From: Metellina segmentata
Taxonomy: Eukaryota; Arthropoda; Arachnida; Araneae; Tetragnathidae
Direction of reading: 5' to 3'
Length of the DNA: 64,000 bases
Assembly (NCBI GenBank): GCA_947359465.1
Contig: OX375874.1
Span: 94,024,172 to 94,088,171, forward strand
In this document: positions 48,501-57,500 of the stretch, piece by piece
Position numbering within the stretch: the stretch's first letter is position 1
Layout: each line of letters starts with the position of its first letter
Program-made: the position numbers and the translations under genes
The notes under the pieces: generated by a model
The model's database searches: none
What the model saw: the letters and a program-made list of their open reading frames with translations, nothing else
Told to the model about the DNA's origin: nothing

Positions 48501-51500
48501 AGAAAACTTAATTTCTTGTTAAATATTGACAAGAGCAGTTATTTTCAACCTTTACCCATGTCAGGGCACACATAAACTCATTACTACAATTTTGAGGAGC
48601 GTCAAAAAATATATTTTTTTGACGATCTGACAAAAAATATAATTATAATTTTGATTTATTAAAAAATAATAGTAATCGCCCATCCTTCTTACACCAAAGT
48701 GACATTTTAAAAATCTTTTTGAAGAGCCACCACCACCATAGCTTAGTTTTGATATTATTTGTAATAAAAATTAATGCTCAAAATTATTCGTACGGGTATT
48801 ACATGAAATTATTTGTGAACATTGTTATTTGTTGGATTTAAAACTAAACTACTCCAATAAAATAAGTCTTTCACAATTTAAACCGTTTCACCATCTTTAA
48901 GCCAGGCCGCTGTCATTCTTGCGGCACCCTGGTTGAAAATCGCTGGACTAAGGATTACTTTGTGGCCCATTTTGTATCGATCAAAGCTATTCGTTCTAGT
49001 TGTCGTATCCGAGTGTCAGTCTGAGACGGGATTTATATAAGAGATTTATATTATAAGATCTTAATGTCTATTTAAGAGTTGTTAATACAAAGTAAGAGAG
49101 AGCTTCTTAGTACACACACAAGAATTGGCGAATTATTTATCCTCAGATATACTCCGTAAATCTCTCGTAAGTAAAAGAGCCAAAATGTTTTTCTTTTTGA
49201 GGGTAATACAAAACAATCGAAACAATTCAAAGCACTGAATTCGGGTTTCGAAATTTTGACCACGTTCTAGTTTTTGGCGTTGGGTTAGATTTAATGGTAT
49301 GGAGTTATGTTTATTGTATGTGAATCGTTCTACCTATGACTGCAGCTTGTCCAGCTGCGATGGCTTTACCAACCGATCCTCCGGCGTGGACTTTCTCTCT
49401 GTGACTGTTGTCCTTGGCGTGCACTTTCTTGTCCTCGTGGGAGTCGTGGTCATTGTGGCTCTCGTGTTCCTTCACGCCGCTGGTCTTGTCGTGGCCTGTT
49501 TTGGCTTTGTCGTACTCAGTGTCCAAGAAATGCTCTGGAAATACGAAGCGATTCGTTACATTAGTCACTAGTGACGAGGCATTTGTTTATAGCATAAATG
49601 GAATGAAAAATAATTTTAAAAGGAATTTGATTTATGGAACATATTGGAGATGAAAATTAAACTAGACTGTAATGGAAGTTTGCCTTTAATTATTCTATTT
49701 AAATACATTATGTAATACGTTAATGCAAACGATGTTTTTTGTCTTATGATTTTAAATTTATTATTTTCATTTCATATAAGCATGAATGGAATGAAAAAGA
49801 ATAAAAGAAATTTGATTTATGGAATATGTTGATGAAAATTAAACTAGACTGTAATGGAAGTTTGCCTGAAATTATTCTATTTAAATACATTATGTAATAA
49901 GTTAATGTAGATGATGTTTTTATGTCTTATGATTTTATATTTATTATTTGCACTTCATGCGAGCATAAATGGAATGAAAAAGAATAAAATAAATTTGATT
50001 TATGGAACATATTGATGAAAACTAAACTATAGACTGTAATGGAAGTTTGTTTGAAATTATTCTATTTAAATACATTATGTAATAAGTTAATGTAGATGAT
50101 GTTTTTATGTCTTATGATTTTATATTTATTATTTGCACTTCATGCGAGCATAAATGGAATGAAAAAGAATAAAATAAATTTGATTTATGGAACATATTGA
50201 TGAAAACTAAACTATAGACTGTAATGGAAGTTTGTTTGAAATTATTCTATTGAAATACATTATGTAATAAGTTAATGTAGATGATGTTTTTATGTCTTAT
50301 GATTTTATATTTATTATTTGCACTTCATGCGAGCATAAATGGAATGAAAAAGAATAAAATTAATTTGATTTATGGAACATATTGATGAAAACTAAACTAT
50401 AGACTGTAATGGAAGTTTGTTTGAAATTATTCTATTTAAATACATTATGTAATAAGTTAATGTAGATGATGTTTTTATGTCTTATGATTTTGTATTTATT
50501 ATTTGCACTTCATGCGAGCATAAATGGAATGAAAAAGAATAAAAGAAATTTGATTTATGGAACATATTAATGAAAACTAAATTTGACTGTAATGGGAGTT
50601 TTTCTAAAATCTAAATACATTAAGTGATTAATGCAAATTATGTTATAATGTCTTATAAATTTATATTTTCCACTTATCTTCGGTATTTTATTGAGTTTTC
50701 GGATGGTAATCCCCGAAAACTAAAAAAATGCCGGATAAGTGGAGAATATAAAATCATAAGACATTAAAACAACATGTACGAAACTTGAAACAATCATAGA
50801 ACAACCAAAAAAAATAAAAACAGCCAACAAAAATATAGTCTTACCATTTAGAAATTAGCCCTGTCAAACAATTTTGGGGACCTACTGCTCGGATCCAAAA
50901 TACGAGTAATTATTAAATACAAATGGTACGGTATGGTAGGAAAAGGAAAATTTGTACATGTTGTGAAAAGAAGGTAATTTGTTAACAGATAATTAAAAGT
51001 GTAATAAGGATTTAAAGGAAGTTTGGATGGTAATTAGGTGTTTAATTAACGTCGGAGTTAGTAAGTTTTGCTTTCAGTACTGTGATCAAATCTCTGTTTT
51101 GTAACTTTTATCTAATATTCTTTTTATCTTTCAAATTTACTCACATTTGAGTAGTTATCCGTAAATAGCCAGAAAACACTCTAAATGTAAAAATATGGAA
51201 AACTTCAAGAAATATTTTTGTAATAAAATTCCGTTGCATAATCAATAGGAAATAATTAGCCATTCACAAGGAAAAATAATCGTCAAATATATAAATGCTT
51301 AAATTCATGAATAACATATAATAGTTATCAAAACTGACAAAAGTATGGACATGAACGACTATAAAAAAAAGTTTTAGCTCATTTTGTTAATCGGTATCCT
51401 CTTGCAAGATAATGGAACACCAATACTTCGCCAAGATACTACCAAGAGATTTATTTTACCTAACTTTGCAAAATAATAGTTACCAAGAACATTGACAAAA

Positions 51501-54500
51501 GTATGGACATGTACAGCTATAAAAAAGTTTTTGCTCATTTTTTTGTAAATCGTTATCCTTTCGCAAGATAATGGAACACCAATACTTCGCCAAGATACTA
51601 CCAAGAGATTTATTTTACCTAACTTTGCAAAATAATAGTTACCAAGAACATTGACAAAAGTATGGACATGTACAGCTATAAAAAAGTTTTTGCTCATTTT
51701 TTTGTAAATCGTTATCCTCTCGCAAGATAATGGAACACCAATACTTCGCCAAGATACTACCAAGAGATTTATTTTACCTAACTTTGCAAAATAATAGTTA
51801 CCAAGAACATTGACAAAAGTATGGCCATGAACAGCTATAAAAAAAGTTTTTGCTCATTTTTTTGTAAATCGTTATCTTCTCGCAAGATAATGAAACACCA
51901 ATACCTCGCCTAGGTACTACCAAGAAATTTATTTTACCTAACTTTGCGGTATAAAGTACGAATCGTCAGACAAAATAATTATCGATTTCATTTTTTGTGA
52001 GCAATAATGTTTTTTTACACATATATGTCGATGCTGAGAATTTACAGTTGATCCATAAGTATAACCTATGGTTTGTGGACCATTAGAACTAAATAGCATA
52101 TCGACCCCCGCCCACGTATCATTTTAAAAGCATTTCATACGAGACGGCCAATTGAAAGGTGTAAAATGCAGTCCATTAAATAGTCATGGAAGACAGCATC
52201 GACATTTTCCAATGCTGGTTTGATGAAAAGTCACTGGAGCGTTCAAGGGACAGTGGTATAATATCACTTTGAGTTTCTAAAAATCATTACATAAAATTAT
52301 ATTTTGTAATGATCGCCGCTGTCGGCTACTTAGCATGCTTCCATTTAGGTCACATGGTCTAATGCTACGCCACTATTTTCTGGAGAAACCATGAACCTAG
52401 ATGACAGATGAAAAGTAGCAATTTTCTAGCAACCACCACTTTGGTATTAATGCGAAATTGATAACCAGAACCAACTCACCTAATAAACAAGGAAAGAAGT
52501 CACTGGTTTTTTTATTATTATTATTTATTTTAAGGATTGTTACGCGCAGAATATCTCGAATTTCAATTGCTTCGTGTGATATTAGTTTCATTTTATTTAC
52601 TCAGTTCATGCAACTGGTTTGCGAGTTAGAATCCAACCAAAGACCGTCGGTGTACAAGAGGGCTGGTTCCAATTAAATCTATTGGTGAATCAAATGCCCT
52701 CACGCCTACTAACCGGTAAGGTGTTTACATCCAGATCGGAAGTCTCCTGGTTCGAATCCGGATCAGTGCATGGATGTTTGTAAGCGTATGGTGTAGAGGC
52801 GGCTGGTGCACCTTAAATCTGTCGTAGCCGGTCCTCACGTTGGATTGGTGGGAAAGTTTGGAGAGCGTGATGCCAGCTCAGGTGTTGCCTCGTCGTCTGA
52901 CCGTGGTTCAAAATGACGTGGTGTTGTCCTCGGATCTTTCCCTTAGAGGATGGATCCCGAACCATCGTCAGTAGCCTGTTGTGTTGCTCTAGTACGACGT
53001 AAATTACAAATTACCAAATGTCCTCACGTTGGTGTGGTGTGAGAGTTTGGAGAGTGGGGTATTAGCTCAGATGTGACCTCGTCATCTGACCGTGGTTCAA
53101 AATTACGTGATGTTGTCCTAGGATCTTTCATGTTTGATCCCGGGCCGTCGCCAATAGCCCGTTATGTTGCGCCAGTGTGATGTTAATTAAGTACTACCTA
53201 CTTCAAATAATAAGAGTAGAACAAGGGAGGGCGATTGGGTTTTATTGCTCAAGAGCCATATTTGGACAAGCTGTGCCAAACTACGCCAAATAAATGGACA
53301 TGCACATAAGGAAAGTTTTTTACAGATTACAGTAGGCAAACACACACTGAGCCACAGCTATCCTTGACGAGGGAGGAAAAGAAGCGAAAAGCACAAGTGT
53401 TGTCGACGGCTCAACAGAAGGAAGGACAGATTACTAGGGTATCTCAGGGTGGTGATGTCCGTAATTACTTATAACGATCCCTAGAGGGGCACCTACCATT
53501 GGTTTGTCTGTTGAGTGTTATGATGAAAGGGCCGTATTACTCTAAATATCGCCGAACACACGACAAGCGTCGACATATACAAGCAGGGAAATCTTTACTG
53601 ACACAGAAGGGAGGAATACACCCAGGAATGAATCGAAGCTGCGCCGTAAGTGTTAAAATTCACCTTATTCTTTTGACTATAGCTATAGATATAACCAGCG
53701 CGATTCTTATAACTTTCAAGGTACAACTGATGTAACGGCCGTAGTCTATATTCTATTTTAGCGCGATTCTTATAACTTTCAAGGTACAACTGATGTAACG
53801 GCCGCAGTCTATATTCTCTATTTTGACGCGATTCTTATAACTTTCAAGGTACAACTGCTGTAACGGCCTTAGTCTATATTCTATTTTGGCGCGATTCTTA
53901 TAACTTTCAAGGTACAACTGATGTAACGGCCGCAGTCTATATTCTATTTTGACGCGATTCTTATAACTTTCAAGGTACAACTGCTGTAACGGCCTTAGTC
54001 TATATTCTATTTTGGCGCGATTCTTATAACTTTCAAGGTACAACTGCTGTAACGGCCGTAGTCTAAAGGTTAAAATCAGCTGGTAATGGTAGGTAATTTT
54101 AGTTAACGTCGTACTAGAGCAACATAACGGGCTATTGTGACGGTCCGGGATCAGTCCCTTAAGGGAAAGATCCGAGGACAACACCTCGTAATTTTGAACC
54201 ACGGTCAGATGACGAAAAATCAGCTGGTAAATATTGTATTAATAAAAAAATTTGTGATTTTTAAAATCAAGTTTTAATTATTGAGTATTTATTAATATAA
54301 TTTATGAATTATAGATAAGTAATAGATATTAATCATATTAATATGATGTCAACACAGGAAGAGCACTGAAACTATTACTTGATGTGGCATTTGGGAATGA
54401 CCTCGTGTTGTCAAACACAACATTTATTGCTATAATAGAAGACGGTACAATTTAACTTGCTTTTTACATCCACATAGGACTAAACACGTGCTGTAATCGT

Positions 54501-57500
54501 CCATTGTTCTAATGCGTGTAAATCCACATAGGATGATACACAGTTACTCAGTCTATGGGAGGAATTACGAATTTAGTACATCTAGGACAAAGGCGAACCA
54601 CAAAGGTCTCACAGTATTATTATACGCACGGCGGGTCGGTCACGCAAATTCCGTCTCGATCTGATCTATCTGTAGAACTGAAGACCATCCGCCGCGTGCA
54701 GGTTCTAACCTTTTTTCCGTTCGTTGTGATCCGTCGCCTCGATGTAGTAGTTCCCGTCTCCTTTCTGTGGTAAGCCGTAGGGGAGTAGGCGAAAGGATTC
54801 CGTTCCGACATTAATTAAATGTTAATATAATTTTTAAAAATGTGATTAATATCCTATTACTTATTAACAATAATCATTCTTCTCCTTTTTATTAGGGAGC
54901 AGTCCAATAGTTTCAGGAAGGACTAACTCCCCATTCTACAACTCTAGTTACGCCTCTGGATGAAAGGGTCAGATTTTTCTAAGTTGTGCCGAACACACGG
55001 CAAGCATCGTGGAGTAAATGAGCATATTCACGCAAGGAAATCTTTACTGGCACAGAAAGGTAGATAGATATTTTAACCTTTACTCTGCGGCGCTTATATT
55101 TTTTCAATCGTCTCACAGAACGGCCCTTTCGCCTACATGTCCGACCCACTTTACCTAATTTAATTACCAAACTTGAGCGATAGAGCCTTGAGTGGCATTT
55201 ACGACGGACGCTTTCCTTTCATAGTGTTGTGTGGTGAATCGTTTAGCGTGTGAAAGATATCACCAGGTCGACCTTCTGTCTTTTTCCTAAAAAAAATTTA
55301 CACCTCACGGTCAACAGGGCAGGGTACCGAACAAAAGGAGGAACCCTCTAGAAGGTCAGTCCCTGACAGCTCGTAAAGGGTAATTGGTAATTCTTAATTA
55401 ACGTCGTACTAGAGCAACACAACGGGCTATTGACGACGGTCCGGGATCAATCTCTTAAGAGAAATATCTGAGGACAACACCTCGTAATTTTGAACCACGG
55501 TCAGCTGACGAAGCAACACCTGAGCTGGCACCCCACTCTCCAAACTTCCACACCAACCCAACGTGAGGACTTTCGGCCACGACAGATTTATGGTGCACCA
55601 ATCGCCTCTACACCATACGCTTACACACATCCATGCCCGGGCCGACCAACCGGTATAGTGGTTAAGATGTTAGCCTCTAGATCGGAAGGTTCCTGGTTCG
55701 AATCCGTGTCCGGGCATGGATGTTTGTTAGCGTATGGTGTAGAGGCGGCTGGTGCACCTTAAATCTGTCGTAGCTCGAAAGTCCTCACATTGGGTTGGTG
55801 TGGAAGTTTGGTGAGTGGAGTGCCAGCTCGGGTGTTGCTTCGTCATCTGACCGTGGTTCAAAATTACGAGGTGTTGTCCTCGGATATTTCTCTTAAGAGA
55901 TTGATCCCAGACCGTCGTCAATAGCCAGTTGTGTTGCTCTAGTATAACGTTAATTAAAAATTAACAAATTACCATCTATGCACGGACACGGATTCGATCC
56001 AGGAACCTTCCGATCTAGAGTCTAACACCTTACCCACTATACCGGTTGGTCGGCGCTCGTGTGTAAAGGGTGATCGATGCCAAAGGTCACTTAAAAGGGG
56101 GATAACGTTCACAGTATGCAGATTCATACCATAGCGGTGTTGTATACGAAATTTTAGTGGTAACAAAAGTCTTTCTGCCGCAGCGTAAAGATTAATCAAC
56201 GCAACGGGGTATTGACGACATTCCGGGATCAATACCCAAGGACACAGAAAGGAATCAAAGCTGCGCTTTCTACAACCACCTACCATTCGAAATCCTGCAG
56301 AACACCTACACAAACTGAAGCGACCCCTTACCTCGTTCATAGTACTCGATCTCCGTCCTCTCCCGGATGCCCTGTTGGCTGGCACCGCCCTTGTCGTGCG
56401 CCTCGGTGTCGTGTCGGTGGCTCTCTTTCTCCGTCTCCTTGTGGTGCTCGTCGTGTTTGGCGCTGTGCTTCTCGTGGTCGTGGCCCTTGGCAAGCTGCGT
56501 GTGCAGGCTGTGGCCGTTCTGGTGGCCCTTCTCGGAGGACGCCGAGTGCTCCGTCTTTCGGTTGTGGTCGGTGGCGCCCCCGGTGGCAGACGACTCGTGG
56601 CCCTCACCACCGCCGGCGTTCGACACACTCAGTTGGATGGGCAGGTGAGCACTAGGAGAGGAGGATGAATCCATAAGAATTAAAGTGTCGGAACTGCCGT
56701 GCGTGTAACATGGATTGGATTGCATTTTGGGGTTTTTGTGGCGCAAGGTCCAAGCAGCGCCAAATAAAAGAAACAAAATAAAATAAATATACGAGGGACC
56801 CAAAAGAAACCGGAGGTACAGCTACATTCTACGTTTATAAACGGTGGCAACGGCTTTGGCGGATTTTTTTTTGGCGAACATCTAAAGTCGCCAAGGAAAG
56901 AATTATTTCAAAACTCTTTTTCTTTGAAAAATATTTTTCTTTTTACAACGGAAAATGAAAGCTTGAAAACACATTTGAGAACGTTTTGAAAAGTATATTT
57001 TTAAGAACTTTCGTAAATAGTAGTAAGCTTAAACACATTTGAACCAGCAGAAAAACTAAGCTGCGAATGTTGGGTAAGAATACCCTGAAACTTATCAATT
57101 ACACTAAATACAGCAGGCTTTTTGAAAAGAAAAAGATTTTTAAAAGAAAAAAAGCAAGAAATAATACAATCGGATGTCAGAAATATATGTTCCGTGAAAA
57201 AATAATAAAAACGAAAATTCCACCAATTGTTAAAAAAAACTCTCAAACGTTTCGTGAAAAGTGTTATAATAATATAAAAATTCCATAACTGTAGAAATAC
57301 AAATAAATAAACCAATGGTATCACAGAAAAAAAAATTTTAAGGATCAATGCAATCAAAGGATATTTTAAAATCAAAATGACCAATGGAAGCAAAGAAAAA
57401 ATTTCAAACGAACCAATGAAATCAAACGACTTTAACGGATTTTGGAAGAACTTTCTAGAATATTCAAAATGAAAATTGAAAGTTACCGTTTGCCGAGGTT

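Noticed and set aside
51374..51763. 129-codon minus-strand ORF with perfect internal repeats
   Set aside because: Translation of the 159-bp array; no start context or splice signals.
55632..55716. Possible functional tRNA gene
   Set aside because: A and B boxes and a closing stem are present, but it is embedded in SINE bodies and repeated at 52708 and 55978; the anticodon arm is poor.
56652..56803. Apparent signal peptide upstream of the gene 2 His-rich exon
   Set aside because: The frame starts with TTG, not ATG, and the codons come from a mariner terminus and a dispersed repeat; a splice acceptor at 56652 fits the upstream exon in phase.
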